A stretch of DNA of 64,000 bases from positions 16,246,148-16,310,147 of the forward strand of contig NC_086364.1 in NCBI RefSeq assembly GCF_036324505.1, written 5' to 3'. Below, piece by piece: positions 38,201 to 53,200 of this stretch (its first letter is position 1; each line of letters begins with the position of its first letter). The notes beneath the pieces were generated by a model, which ran no database searches, was not told where the DNA came from, and was given only the letters and a program-made list of their open reading frames with translations. This DNA comes from Eleginops maclovinus. Its lineage: Eukaryota > Chordata > Actinopteri > Perciformes > Eleginopidae. The position numbers and the translations under genes are program-made.

Positions 38201-41200
38201 GCTCGCTTGTCTGGAGACAGCCAGCAGAACTGCAGGACCTCATGCCTGAAGTTCCAGGAAAAACAGACACATTTTTTAAGTTAAATAACCTGATTTAAGA
38301 AGATCTAACTATACTCTTTGTATGTATTTTGCTCTAACTGATCCAAACCAAAGACTGACCATCTGTCGGAATAAGGAAGATCCAGCTGTGGCTTGAAGAG
38401 TTTGACTTGTTGCTCCTTGATGACATGATGGAGAACCTCCCGGTCAGAAAGATGTGGGTATGGCTGAACAGCATTCTCAAAAAGCTCCCACAATGTGACC
38501 CCCAAGGCCCTATGGGTAATTCAGATCAACACAGTTGTTACAATCCATAAAACTTAATAGGGTGAGCTACCCAGACCTACAATAACAACACTGCAAACTT
38601 ACATAAAAACATTATTCCTAAAGCAGCATTAACAGAAGCGAGTTGGGGAACAGGGGTAGGGGGTGGGGGGGGGGGGAGTCTGGCTCTTGTGACTAAAACA
38701 ACCTTACGTAATTCTGCGATTTACGACTTGAGAGAATTTGGGCAATGAGTTGTAAAGTCAGCGAGAGGTTAAAACGACTTCCCAGTGTAGGGGGGGGATG
38801 CTTAGTTGGTGCAGTGTCAGTGTCTTCTTCCCATCTTCTGGAAACCATCCAGATTGTTTGGGATTTACGAGCTCTTTCTGCAAATACTAGAGCTTTATTT
38901 CTCAGCAATAAGCCGGAGGTGTACTGCAGAGTAATTAATTATTGTGGTCTCATTCTAAAAATACCCTTCACACGTCTACAATTACAATATATTTATAAAA
39001 CCTCTCAGGGAGTGAAGGGAAGGGAAGGTTTCAAATACATTTGGATAAGATTCAGGGTCTCAGAGACTATGATTTATGTTTTTTTTTAAGCGTCCTCTAG
39101 TGTCAGTCAGGTACCTACCACACATTGCTGGGCTTGGTTTGCTCCATAGTAATCACCCCCCCATGGCGCTCGCCCACTAGCTCAGGAGCCAACCAGCGGA
39201 GAGGTGCAAACACATCATCCTCTGTGATGATGTAATCCTCCTGTTGTGAAAAATAATCAGTCACATTATGGGCTACTTTTGTAAAGCAGATAAACACACA
39301 GCAGCCCTTTAACAAACAACAACAGACACTGGCTGTTTTCTGAGCTGTCACTGACGCAGCTCACTCACGTGGCCTCTCCCTTTCTTTTCCAAAATAGACT
39401 CACTGGGTGACCTTATCTTGTGCGTATTAAATTCAGACAGCCAAAATGACGGATCAGCGCTATTTAAGGAATGCAGCGGACAGAAGTGCCTTATGGGATA
39501 TGCAGCGTGTCCAGTTACAGGAGAAGACAATTTGAATGCTTCCCCGAAACATACTATTGACCAATGGCAAACACCTGCACAGCTTATGATTTATTATCCG
39601 TGAGGTCATCTGGAGCTGGTTGCACAACAAATAGCTAGACTTCAGCAATGCAACTTGAGATCATAGCCTGACATCAGCTGCACACAGTGGGGCAGTTCTT
39701 AATCACCCTAAGGAGGAATAAGTGGTTGAATTTGGTCAATTAAAGCTCTTTTAAACAGAAAAACATGGCTTCAAGTTACTTATCTTTCACTGATATGCCC
39801 TTTAATAGAATTTAACAGTTGCAAGGACATTAAGCAAGTGATTTTTTATGATGAATTTGACAAGAAAAATGATATAATGCAGTCTTTTATGACCGATATT
39901 TTCCTTATCTATGTTTCATTCGTTCTTCTCAATATTAAAACATCAGAGTCTTGAGTCAATGGATAACACTTATTCAGATTACACAGATGTAAAACCATGT
40001 TTCAAGGTCATAAGTAATAATAATACACTTGATTTGTATAGCACCCTATAAAAACAACGTGCTTCACAAAAAAGGTTATCTAAGAAACAATAAGAATGAA
40101 AAGCTATTAAAATGATAAACAAAAAAGAGTTAAGAGCATAAAAGCTCAAAAGGAAAAATAAAGGACCGTCAGTAAAACACGCTGCGGAACAGGTGGGGTT
40201 TTTTTTAACCGAGATTGATGCAGAGGCAAGACAAACGTTTGAACTGCCTGATCCGTCATGGTTGCCCGGTCTCTCTCACAGATCCTCCTAAGTCAGGGTG
40301 AGTTTCTCTCTAACTACACAAAGACTCCAGGGTCTGGGAATGAACACAGTCAGGCTGATTTAACTGTATATATCACTCTGCCGCTTGTGCCTTAGAGGCA
40401 GACAGGGGAAGGGGGGTGTTACCATGCTATAATAGAAGAGATATCACAGATGTTTTCATTCAGTTTTAGCCCAGGAAATTCAATTGCATCATGTCCATTG
40501 AGGAGTATTTAACTAATGTTGTTAGTGAATAAACCAGTTTACAGTATCTTGTGTAGCCAGCCCCCGTTGTATTGCAGCAGCTCCTTACGGCATGTCAGAT
40601 CTACATTGCTTACTTTGTATCTGTAGGGTCCGATTCCATAGTCTCCCACTTTGACCGTAAGATCTCCCGTCAGGTAGCAGTTCCTCAGAGCCAAATCACT
40701 GCGGGAGCAAAGAGAATATAAGCATGGACACACATCTGGACGGATTTGGTACTTCACAAATCTCGCAGGCTAGACATGAAAATGTTCAGTTGTGTTTATG
40801 CACACAAAACATTGTCAATAATTGCATCTTGATACGTGTTACAATGAAAATATCAATACATAAATAGTCAATAAGAGCTAATGATTCTGAAAAGGCTCTG
40901 AACCACCCCTTGGGAATAGGGTTGGTTTCAACATGAATAGACAGATTGTGGGGAATAAAACACATCATCAAGCTCAGTGTCCTTTAAAATAATTGACTTC
41001 AAGTTTGCAACAGGGTGGGGAAACTCATTAAAGTATACAATATTTAAGATCCTTGTATATATAAGACTGGTAGAATGTGCTGGTGGTCAAAACGTTTTTG
41101 CTTTTGCCGTCCCCTGACTCCATATCCTAGTAAAAAGCCCAGACGTCCTAAGACGACCTCATAGGAATCAAGGGCAAAGGAGTCTGCCAAGGATCACAAA

Positions 41201-44200
41201 TGACCTTGGCAAGTGTATAAAATTCTTTAGCTGTCATTTGCGTGTAGTGTTCACCTTGCAACAACACTCAAACGGGGGCTATTCCTGACTCGTGCATAGA
41301 GAAGCGGGATACAGTTTCTCGAAGGAAACACAGGATGGTTTTGTGGAGCTGCCAGGAGAGGGCGTGAGAAGCTCTGAGTGTCTCTCTGCACGTTAAGGAA
41401 GCATAATGGTGGTTAATTCCCACTGAATGAAAGGGCAAGGGCCGAAAAGTCCCTTTTACCGACAATGACAAACATTGCTGACAGCAGTAGTGTTGTGTGT
41501 AAGGAGCACAGTGATATCAGGCCAACTGAAACCCCCTGTGAGATAAATGGAGATTTATTTTAAACTCTTAGCCTCCCTGTCCCTCTCTGTTGGCTGAGGG
41601 CCTGACATACAGTAAGGAAACAGGTCCGACCTCTTATGAATTCAAATGTTCCTTGGCAGGGATATCTTCTAAACCATTAGACACAAGTTGTGGGTCATTT
41701 TGCAAGCAGTGACTAGTTTGAACTGCAGTCAAGAGGGCAAAAAGGAAAACTTTATATATTTTTAAATACAATAATAGTGATACATCTATTGGATATTTTG
41801 TCTTAAAAAAAATAGGAAGCTGACCATTTTCTTCTCACAACATTGATAGGACTTTTTCACTCTAAAATAAAGCAGATCAAGACTTTTTCAACCCTCTGAA
41901 TCCGCACAAACACGGCTACTACAGATGAACTAAACTCTAATAGGAAATCTTGGCAGCACTTGTACAAAAGTTACGTAAAGCAATCACTCAACGATGCCTT
42001 TGGAAACTGTCGCCCCCCAGTATTGGAAGGAGAATATATTCAGATGTTTTGCGGCCCTGTTCTCACCTCTACATCGCAGAGCTGAGGTTTCAGCTTTGGA
42101 TATCAGCCCCCGCAGCACTCGCCCCGAGGGTTTTGTGTCTGCATCATCAATCAGCTCTCGCTCAGTTAAGCCAGCATGGAGCAGCACTAATCAAACTCAA
42201 GCTGCTTCTTTTTTTGTTTTAGAACATTTTTGAATAAAAGTGCCACTGAAATATTTTTACGATTGCAAATAAAATCTGTCCACATGGAAAGGAAGCTTTT
42301 AAAACCCCCCCCCCCCAGGTTGTAACAAGGATTAAAACACAACGCCCAATATGAGGCTATCCTTTTACATGCAAAGAGCAGAATCATCATATCCTTCTGG
42401 CAGCGGACAGCTGACACTGTGGCAATGCATGGGAGCTGTGTAATTGGAACCCACTGAGCTTATTCTGAGCATACAAAATAGAGCTGATGAGCGGAGCATC
42501 GTATGTTACCCCCAAGCTCCACGTTCCCAGCAAACCCTGTACCCTTGCTGGCTGCTAGTAGCCAGACATCAAGTACGCGTTGGGGTAAAAATGAAAATGA
42601 AATGCAGCCCCCTGTGTGCTGTACACACCTTTTTTGGAGAACACCGTTACTCCTGACACTGGTTGGGCAGTAAGCAGTAAGAAGGTCATATGTAAAACCA
42701 ACAGTTGACTTAAGTTTTTATAGTCCTACTTTATGAGCTTTGTGTCAAGTGACATAACACAGACAGTAATTACTATGAATCACTTACCATACATTTGAGC
42801 GTTATTCCGTCCTAACACTTCGTATCAATGTTGAAATTGTTTAATTTGAAATTTCAGAAACGTTTTAACCCTTACAACTCTTAATTACAAAAATTCTCAC
42901 TTGACACGGGCGGTCTAATAAAAGACAAAAAAATTCCTAAGATTGTTCATTTAATGAGGTCTTAATTAAGTAATACCCATTTAATTATGAGAAATTCTGA
43001 ATGAATCAAATAAAACACAACATGTTGGCTCAGTGACAAATACATAATAATATCTGTGAGTAAAAGGTGTAATCTTAATATCTAAAACAATCACAGAGAG
43101 TGAGTATTACTTGCTTGACAGACAAACACAATGCTTAGCTTAGCGGGTCTAAAACCTGTGAGTTAGCCAAAGTGTTGCAATTATGAAGTGCTACCTGTGC
43201 AGGAAGTTGTGTTTGTGAAGGTGAGTGACACCCGCAGCGATTTCGCAGGCCATCCTCTGCAGCTGCAGCAACTCAGCGTTTCTGAACATCCAATCCTGCT
43301 GAGACAGAAAGCCCCGCAAATCCCCCTGCAAACACACAAACAGACGGCTAAATTAGCTCAACAAAATCCAACATAAACATTCGATAAATCCGGAAGAACA
43401 GGGGGAAATGGGCTGGTTGAATGCATTGGCAGAAACCTCCACACGGGGGTAGCAGACTCTCCTGCTCCTGTCTCCTCAGGACTTCTCACTGCAGGATATG
43501 TGAGAGCACCAAATAAGGCTAACCAGTTTAGTGGACACCGGTGTTGTGTCACAGAGATTTATAAATAAAAGAGTTCAGTTCAGGTCAGTGAAAAATACTG
43601 TGCTTGTGTCCGGTCAGGTTTCGGAGCCGGGGTGGAGGAGATAAAACAACAAGGTGTCCCCTGAGGGAAGCAGGTCAAGGTACTTCAACTTAATTCAACC
43701 CCGCCCCCCCCCCCCGTTTTAAATGATCTTAAACAGACATAACATGAAATACAAGGTCATCACTTTGAGAAACTGTTATGGACATTTTTCACTATTAATT
43801 TAATATATCAAATGATCAATCCAGAACATAATCTAGTAGATGAAAATTGTCAGTTGCAGCCCTTTTCAGATCGCAGGCTCAAAGATCTCTCTGTGGTCAG
43901 ACTGAGTCCTGAGGGGCTGTACATTTGAATTACATCAAGCCCTGTGCAGGTTCACAGGGCAGGTACTGTAGTTATCATTCCCCAACGTGTAACAGACTGT
44001 GTAATGGTCGGGAAACAAATTGATTTTAAAAAACAGAATAAAGTTGACTGACGTCCTAAATGTGAACGCAAAGGGCCCTCCAAGTTTTGCACGCTTCTGA
44101 GATCCTGTTCACCAGTGGTGGAGTGAAGGAGACTCCTGATTAGTCGGAACACCGAGCTTCCCTGAGGAATAAGTTATTAAGAACATACTGTACGCGCACC

Positions 44201-47200
44201 AGATTCCCCACTGTATACGAGGCGTTTTTTATTTAATCACATGCAGTTACTGAGCGTTTGTGTCCGTGTGTTTACAAAGGCTTTACTTTTCCTTGGGCTA
44301 TCTCACTTCAAGCAGCTTATATCGGTCGTCTTACGCAAGCAACATAGTTTGAGTCGACCACATTTACCCCCACGCATACGCAGGAAAACAGGTTCGAGAA
44401 GCTGTCTTCACAGAAGAGCTATATTCAATGTATGGTAAGTGATACCCGCCGGCCGTCATTTTTTGGTGAAGCCTCCGCGGCAGGTGATTAGGTCTGGGTT
44501 TCAGAGGGACGGTTTAGTGCTGTTAAAAAAACAACATTAACTTTGAAAGGCAAAAACAATTAGGCCTTAAATAAAGAAGTACGTACTAAGTTCCTAACGC
44601 ACAGATTCATTTCTGGCTCAGCCATCTCATGATCGAGTTATGTAAAACATTTTTTTTTTAAAGTCAAGCGGATTAAATACTAAGCCACTCGAGGATACTT
44701 GAAGCTAGCCACATTCAGATTACTGTTAACTTTTGTAAGTTAAAAAACAATCTGTCCATTGAGTGTAGGCTAATGTGAAATCCAGACTAAAGCAATGCGT
44801 TATATTTACAATGGTTTTCATATCCACCAAGGTAAAGAGTGTCTTTGTTAGTTATATAAAGGATCATATGCAATCAATAGAGCATAACAGCCTTCGGAAA
44901 TTAAAGAAAGGACACCGACCACATATAGGAAACGTTGCCCACAAGGTAAATTATAATGCTAAATACGCCTAGAGGCAGAGCCTGGTCAGTAGTGCACAAC
45001 TTAATAAATGCCATGACAGATTGCTTCCTTCACTGTGAGGATTGTTGCTTTAATGACGGTAATAAATGGAGGAGATCAACAACTATGGAAAGCCAGAAGT
45101 CAGCTGGCTTATTTCCGAGACCCTGAACCAGAGAAGGGGTCTGACTAACATCCTGGCCAGTCACCAGGCAGGACATCCATGCATTAGAAGTTGTCACTCA
45201 CGCTGTGGTATGTGGCATTCTGTGGCCCCTGCACCAGTTGCTTGATGTATTTTCATGACTAAAATGCTTCGAGTCAGGGTTACCCGGCACGGGTGATATG
45301 GGACAGAAAAAACACCAATCAATCACCGGCCTGTCCGGGGGAACGACACAGTATATTGGCTTTTTGGGATTCATTTTGTCCACTGCGCAGCTGCGGTGTC
45401 ACATTTCTTGTTTTGGCATCCCGCGGATGATTGACATTGACTGAAGTAGTAGGAGGACACGGCTGAATCGTCTTTGGCTTGACATTAAAGATCAAAGCGA
45501 CATTTTAACACTGTTTCAGCAGTTAAGTATTATATGAGAGTTTTTATGGGCAAGTATGGAACATGTAAGTTATGTATTTAAAGAAAGAAAACATGTTTTG
45601 TGTAAGACAATATCCCACTTGGATCAAATCCTCAAATCTCTTTATCCAACGAGGGATAACGGGCATAGACATCAGTCAGTTGTGCTCCCCTCACAAATTA
45701 TCACCCTCAACAAACGAGGACTTCCCACGCCATCTTCCATAATGACTCGCACTCAGTTGTGATAAGTCATTCACCTTGACTAATTTCCATCTCTTGCCGG
45801 AGACGTCACTAGAGCTGGCTGGGAAAGACCACAATGCCAGGACAGCGGCCAGGACTGGGCAGCTGGACAATACCCCGGCCCCACAAAGTTATGTAATGTC
45901 CGGGAAGATGAGCCAAAAACATTACCATGCGGGACAAATGGAAGGCAGGGTGGGGGCGGAAATTAGTTTCCTTTTTTTTCCTGCATGCATACTAAAAAAT
46001 TGAATCAAAATCCAAGCAGCGCGAATAATGTTTTTGCTCGATGCACATTTACACAAACGCAACCAATGCATAGAATGAAAATGTGAATCCTCTAGCACGA
46101 CGTGATGTTTCCCTCTAAAACAAACTGTGAAGGCTCAGGTTGTACAGACTCATTAACTGTTACCAAAAAAAGGACATCCTGTATCCTGTCATCGAGCAGT
46201 CAGTGGGTGGACTTGTGCCACCCAGACACACCTGGGTGTCATACACTCACAAACACACTGCTGCACCCAGAGAGATACACACCAAAGATGATTTATGACT
46301 GGCAGGGTGGGACAAGGGTCATCTAATTCAACAGGACACTCACATAGAGATGTAAAGTTAAGATAGTGAGCAGAGTGAGTGATTGTTGACACATAAGTGT
46401 TTAATCCCGGTCTGTGCTTCGCCGACGTGGGGGCTGCGGAAACAAGTTGTTAACAGTTGCTTCATAAACATGCAGCCGCTACGAGCGACGTTTAGAGTGG
46501 TGTTTCTGGAGACCTGCCAAATGCATGTCCAGTATTCAGCCTTCATTAGCTCCGTTTGGGAATTTAAGTAAATAAAACGGTAAAGTTGTGCACTGGATAA
46601 TAAGATGAGAGCTCTGAAAAGCTAATATTAACCTTTGTTTATTAATATTTTTGCAGGAGTCTGAGCTCTTTAAGCACACTTGTCTGTAGGTCCATCAAAA
46701 CCAGTGACACCTTTCACATTGTCATTTGATACGATGTAATTATGATTAATACATGTGTAAAAACTATGAACATAATCACCAGTTGCATCTCTCTTTTCTT
46801 GTCTACTCAGTTAGTACAGATACTAACAATTAGAAGAAAACACATTCAAACAAAAGCAAATTAAATTGGCTTATAATCAAAACCCTGAAAGCAGCATGCA
46901 TACACTATTACAGTTAAATAGATGTTGACTCCATTCTAAGGTAGTTTTGAAGCTTTTGAATATTATTAATTCGAATTAATAACATAAAAAGTGAAAGTGC
47001 AAAAAGCTACTGTACTTCTCATCGTAGAAGTTTGTCTTGCTGAGATAAATCAAGACGGACACCAAGGGCGTGTACATTTTTAGGTCTACGTTTTTGGCTC
47101 CTTACATTGGTCACTGGGCACCACACCGGTTTCTTTAGGAACAGCTTTTTTACTTCAGTCCTAACTCAACGGTCTCCAACAGGCAACAAGACGCTACCCT

Positions 47201-50200
47201 TAAAAATGCACAAACACAGCAACTGGTGAAGTCGACACCAGAGGAGCGTAAATCGAGCCTGTTGCTTTACTGGGTGAGTTGGGAATGTGAGAGGTCGCAG
47301 GCTTACGCTAGCCATGCAACTTTAGGTCGAAGGAGGTAGTGAGGGAGGGCTTGGGAGCTTCCTGCATGCGCACCCGGAATAGGTGAAGGGGAAACAGTGG
47401 ATAAATCAGCTGCCATGGACAGGACTCTCTTCAATATGTTGTGATGAACAGAGCAGCTAATTTAGGATTGAGACAGTAAGCTTTCAATCCGCATGGTCAA
47501 CAGGGCAGGTCAGCTATGCATGCTTGTGGAACAGTATTTAATAAGGGGTCTTGCCCTGGGAATTAGGGAGCTTTACAGACTGACACGAAATCGTTCTCAC
47601 ATTTCTCTATTAACAAACCTTTTGGCGGAAGATTAAGCAAGCCGTAAATAAAGCAACTCTCAATACTTGGACACTGTGACACAACACTAGGTTAAATTGA
47701 GGAAGACCTATTCGCCAATATTAGAAAGTAAGTTTGAAAATTGCGGATCTACAGTCAACGTAATATCCATTCTTGTTACAATTCAAGATTCAAGAAAAAT
47801 GGTTCAGCAGATCGTTTGGTCACTCACCATTTCACAGTATTCAAAGACAAGCAGGAAGGGAATGGCCTCAACACACTGTCCCAGGCATTGGAGGATGTTT
47901 GGGTGCTGCAGCACTCTACAGAGACAAAACAACACAAAGCACGTTACTACTGATGTTAATTAGGGCTTCACTAGCGTCACCGTTAATACCTTAAAATAAT
48001 ATCTGATTTAAGAGGAGATTATGTCTGATGCAATGTCTACGCGGGAAGTTAGAGGGTGCTGCTTACATTACAGTGATATAGACATTTGTGCACATGTACG
48101 TATGCATTTCCTTTCAAAGGCTCATTTTTAAAAAGTGTTATTAAAGAAACTATAAAAACTACAATTTATCAACGCCACTACTGTAACTTTAGATCGCCTG
48201 ATAAGAACCGTATGAAGTGCTTAGTCTGAATGAATGCGTTTACCTGTATGGATCCCCCTGCTGCAGGAAATCATTTTGCTCCTTGGCACTTGCATTAGCT
48301 TTTAACTCCTTCACCACCACTCTGGCTCCACCTGGATCCGTGTAGATTTCACTCAGAAGGACCTGGTATTAATACATGATGAAACTTTAGGCTAAAGAAC
48401 ATACAGAAAGAAAAAGAAAGAGCCATATAGCTTTAATGCATCTACATGTACATGACAGAAACCTAGTCTTACCTGGCCAAACCAGCCATTGCCGATCTCT
48501 TGGATGTAACTCAGATTGTGACGTGCTACCTGGACGCCCCCGGATCCATCTGTTAACCGACAGATCAATGTTAATAAAAACTATACAAATGAATTGTTTA
48601 ATCCATACAGCATGTCAGAGTATGTACTATGAAAGACAATGACGATAAGAGGTAAGAAAAACCATTCCATACATTTTTCCTGAATATTTAGTATTAAAAG
48701 GGTCTGTTAATTTAGAGTAAATTCAGGACATCAAAAGGCAAAGACAGGAAACAACAGGCATTCTGAAACATATTCAATGTGTCATTTGTACAATATGTGT
48801 GTATGTTTGTAGCTATGACTTTATGCAACATCACGCCAAGTATAAAACGAGTACGTGTCTGACCTGTGATGCTGACAGGAGGTTGGAGGTGTGGGGGCCC
48901 AGGCAGGGCCACAGGGGACACAGCGAGGGTGTACACCTCAGCTGGGGACTGCATAGAAGGAGTGTCCTCTGCCGGCGGAGTGAAGTCGATCTCATCGTCA
49001 AAGTGGTCCTCAAACTCCTACGTCAACAGGAAACAAGAGTGTGTAAAATCATGCTTGTCATGAAACTACAACTGTCCACTACAACCCCCCCAATCCGCTC
49101 CATGTATTCATGAGGTGTGGCCCGAATGGGAGCAGTGTGCGTGTGTGTCTCGCTACCTGCCCGCCAGGACTCTCACCTTGAAGTTGATCTCCCTCTCCTT
49201 GCAGCAGGTCACACAGTTCACTAGCAACACCACCAAGGCCACGAGCGCCGTCAGGGACACCACCAGGGACAGGTAGAGAGACACGGACAACGTGTCCCCT
49301 GTGTTTCCATCTGAAAGGAAAAGTGTATCATTATTATAATTATTCACATTCATAGCCGTGATCAGAAATAACTATAGAAGAGGATACAATTTGGCCACTT
49401 AAATGTTTGTAACATGCATAAACATAGGTTGTTGTTTTTTCAAACTAAACCAGGGTGTTTTCCAAATTCTCCTACAGCAAACTGCTCTGTTTGATTGTAA
49501 GCTCTCTCCAAGTAGCACTGCGGTGAAACACTGTGCACAACATGTAATACAAAGAGTCAAAACAATGGTTTTCTCTCAGGTTTACAATTCTGCTAACAGG
49601 ACATGACACTTGTCACCACCCGACCTCCACTCCTCATCAGCCATTCACACAGACAGTTGTGGGGGTTTCCACTGGCTGATAAGCAGCTGATGGTGCAGCA
49701 GTGGTGACAGCAGGTGTTAAGTCCGTCCTGGTGAGGATGCTGCTGGCCCAGCAGTTCGAGTGTCAGGGCTGACAGCAGCTGTGTGACCCCCCCCCCCCCC
49801 TCCCCACAGTGTTTCTCTGCTGCTCGCTCTTCCCACACTGATGCTGACGAACATTCACACGGCTCAGCCTCTCTATTGCAGGGGCTGAGATTTCCAATTT
49901 AGTATAACTAAAATCGTTGTTCAGAAGAACATTTATTACAGTTGGCCAGATTTATTCCAGCTCCTGTTATGTATTCATGTGATAAATATAGATATTGTGC
50001 TATAACAGGAAATAATAGGTGGGCTGAAGTGGGCAGCGAAACCAGATTTTAGCCTGGACTGAAGGTCTGACATATCAAATGAACTTCAGTTCTATCATAA
50101 AAAAACGAAAAGATAAATGATTGATTAGTGTTGTTAATAAAACAATTACTCAAATCAATTCATCCTTCAATACACTTTTAATATGTTCACACAGTAGAAA

Positions 50201-53200
50201 ATGTTTTGACATCCTCTCAAAATAAAAGAAAATGTTCTGCTTTTCTCTACTTCTATCATATTTAACTGAATAATGTATTGGACTGACAAAACAAGCTATT
50301 TTAAATAAAAACCAAAGACATAGAGAAACTACAACGGAAATGTTCATCCTCACTGGCACTTAAAAAACACACAGATACAAGAAACAATAAATGTAATGTA
50401 GAAAATAATCAGCAGATTAATTGGAGATAAAAACAAATGTTGGTTACAGCCCTCCTTGCTAATTGCCTTGTCTTAAAAACATGTGGATTGTGGATTGGAA
50501 GCCCACAGAGATTAGCATGTGTATGTACGACACGAGTAAAGCCGTGAGTGTGAGCCTGTCACCATGTTCTTTCACCACATGTCCCCCTCGTCTTTTCTTG
50601 TCCAAAATGTCACTGCTCATTTCTGACTGCTCATTTGCATGCTGGTCACTTTTGACTGTTGTACTCACTGATGTATGCGAGGAACAATCAGAAGACATTC
50701 AAGTCAATCATTTCCTCTGTGTCAGCAAGACCCTGTGTTGGATGCTGTCGGGGTGTTTTTAGACATATTTGTAATTTTACATATTGAATTTAAATCAATG
50801 TATATTACATCAGTCAACTACACAAGTGTTTACTGAAAGAATAGTGAAGTTGGGTCCCATTCTCCCTCCTGTATTTATTCAGTCTCCCACCAGCCGTAGC
50901 TTGTCAGGTACATCCCGTCTGCTAGAGAGAGAATTAACACCTACTGCGACTCCTTCTGCTGAACGAATAATTCCTGACAGACGAAGGCAAGGGCTGAATA
51001 GAATCCAGACTACAAACCTACTTCTAGTTGGTTTCTCATCCACACACATAGGAGAAAACAACAGACTACTTGAAATCATTGTAATAGTCAGCCTGGTCAA
51101 ACTAACACCAATATGTCTATAACCATTTTGACTTTCTTTTAAAAATACGTAAACCTCTTTCAAGATGTGATCAATCTAAAAAATGTTTTCAAGATATATA
51201 GTATCGAAGGTGCAAACATCGCTTCTTTAAATGATGGCTTGAACAAAATCTGCTCCTGCGACACATTTTCTGTCATACCCAAATCTCTCTGGATAGCTTA
51301 TCCTACGATACGTGTGTCATCATTAATCTTTAAATTTAGGTTGTTAGAGGATTTCACAAGCCTTAAATGCTGAACTAAACAATGCTCTGAGTGCAGCAGC
51401 TCGGGAATTAGGCTGCTGTTGTCATGGCCTACCCCCTTTTGATAAATCTATTTTAAACGAATGCTGATGCAAAAAGAAGAGCGTCAACGAAATGTGAGAC
51501 CATCTAAACTATTATTATGCCCATTACAAAACCTGGCGAGTAGGACATTAGCAAAGACCTTGGGATAACACTCATTATGAAATGATATTTCTTGTTTGCA
51601 AACAAGCGGGGGTGTATTTGTACTGGGAAGTCATGAATCCAGAGTTTGCCCCCCTGAAGACGGTTATCCGACTTGAGAAGTCAGGAAAACCCCAGCAACC
51701 TCGACCTCAAAAATGGCTGCTCCTCGCATCAATAAAGTATGATAGCTGAGAGTAATAAATTGTTAAGAGGCGCTTTTGTTTTATTTAGGCATAATTGGAT
51801 CTGCCGTACATGCAATGCTGTCCAACTTTAGTCTGTGGACCTAAAGCTTTAGTGTGTGGTACAGCGTCATTATCAACACAGCTAACGATGATGGAACCTG
51901 TTTTTTAGACTTTTTGAACTGGAATCCCATCAGCTTGGGTGTGATTTCATACCCAGCTCCATTTTCGGACAATTGTGCAGCAAAAGATCGCACCATTAGC
52001 CATTTTTCTTGCTTCCAACGTTGCTATTATAGTAAGAGAAAAAGAATTGGAGCTATTTGTTTCCAAGTAGCAATGTTTTTAGATTTATCCACATGGCCAA
52101 ACTCCATTGTTAAAGGTGACAAAGTGGAAATATCAACAAAACCTTTACATTGATACCAGAGGTCCTGAGCAGATCCAGAGCAGTAATATGGCATCAAGTC
52201 GTGTCTGCCTCTAAGAGGTCTGGAGGCCTGGTCTGACGAAACAGTTGTGCAGACAGACAGCAACGGCCCATCAGAGGGCAGATGAGACCAGCAGCAATCC
52301 CTTTATCTCCCTGGGGTACATTAGATATGATCCAAATGGTCAGACATAATTGAGATTCATGGCATGTCCACCACAGTACACCGAGTCATTACCTACAGAA
52401 ATACACATGATTGCTCAATCTAATCTCTTAATCTTTCAAAGACACCAACGGTAACTTTTAAGAAAAGGAAAAACTTCCCTTTAATATAAATGGATTACAT
52501 ACCTAAAAACACCTATTTCTAAATAATGCATGCTTCCAAAGGATTACTTCCTCTGTGCTCATGATGGCAATAGGGAGACAGTGTCTGCGGTGAAATATTG
52601 ATGAGAAGGGGAATTAAATGGGTCCATCGTCAGGACACACTCTCACGTAGATGTAGCTCTAAATGGAAATGTGTGCTTACAAGTGTTTCAGTGTTTCTCA
52701 CCTTGTTATTTATCATCTAGAGTAGGCCTTTTAAAGCATTAAGTGGGCTGCTGAAGGTTATACTCAATCCCATTGCGTTGTAGTTGTAAGTGGGAGGCAG
52801 AGGAGGAGAGCAGAGCTGACGCAGCCCAACCTAATAGACTGAGTCTGCTTAACATGCATCATTCTAAACCACAGACTACACAGTATTGTACACAACAGAA
52901 ACTGACACACCCAAAGCAATACAAGAGGAAAAAATATGCACTGAGAAATCTAGAGGAATCAACACAAGGGAAGAAGCAATGTCATCATAGGTGAACAAAG
53001 GGAAACACATTGTAGTGTCCTACACACCCTTCTGGATGGGCTCACCCTAAGTGATGTAAATGCTTTCTAGTACAGTCATCAACATCTCAGTTGGAGTGCC
53101 AGGCAGAAGCAATATTTACTGAATGCATTGCTGAACTGCCAACTCCCCACACCACCACACCAAGGTGGGTACCACCACCCCACACAGAGGGAAACCACTG

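Noticed and set aside
35267..38298. Plus-strand ORFs of 60-150 codons opposite the lmtk2 exon
   Set aside because: Shadows of the 3-kb coding exon on the minus strand; no homology seen.
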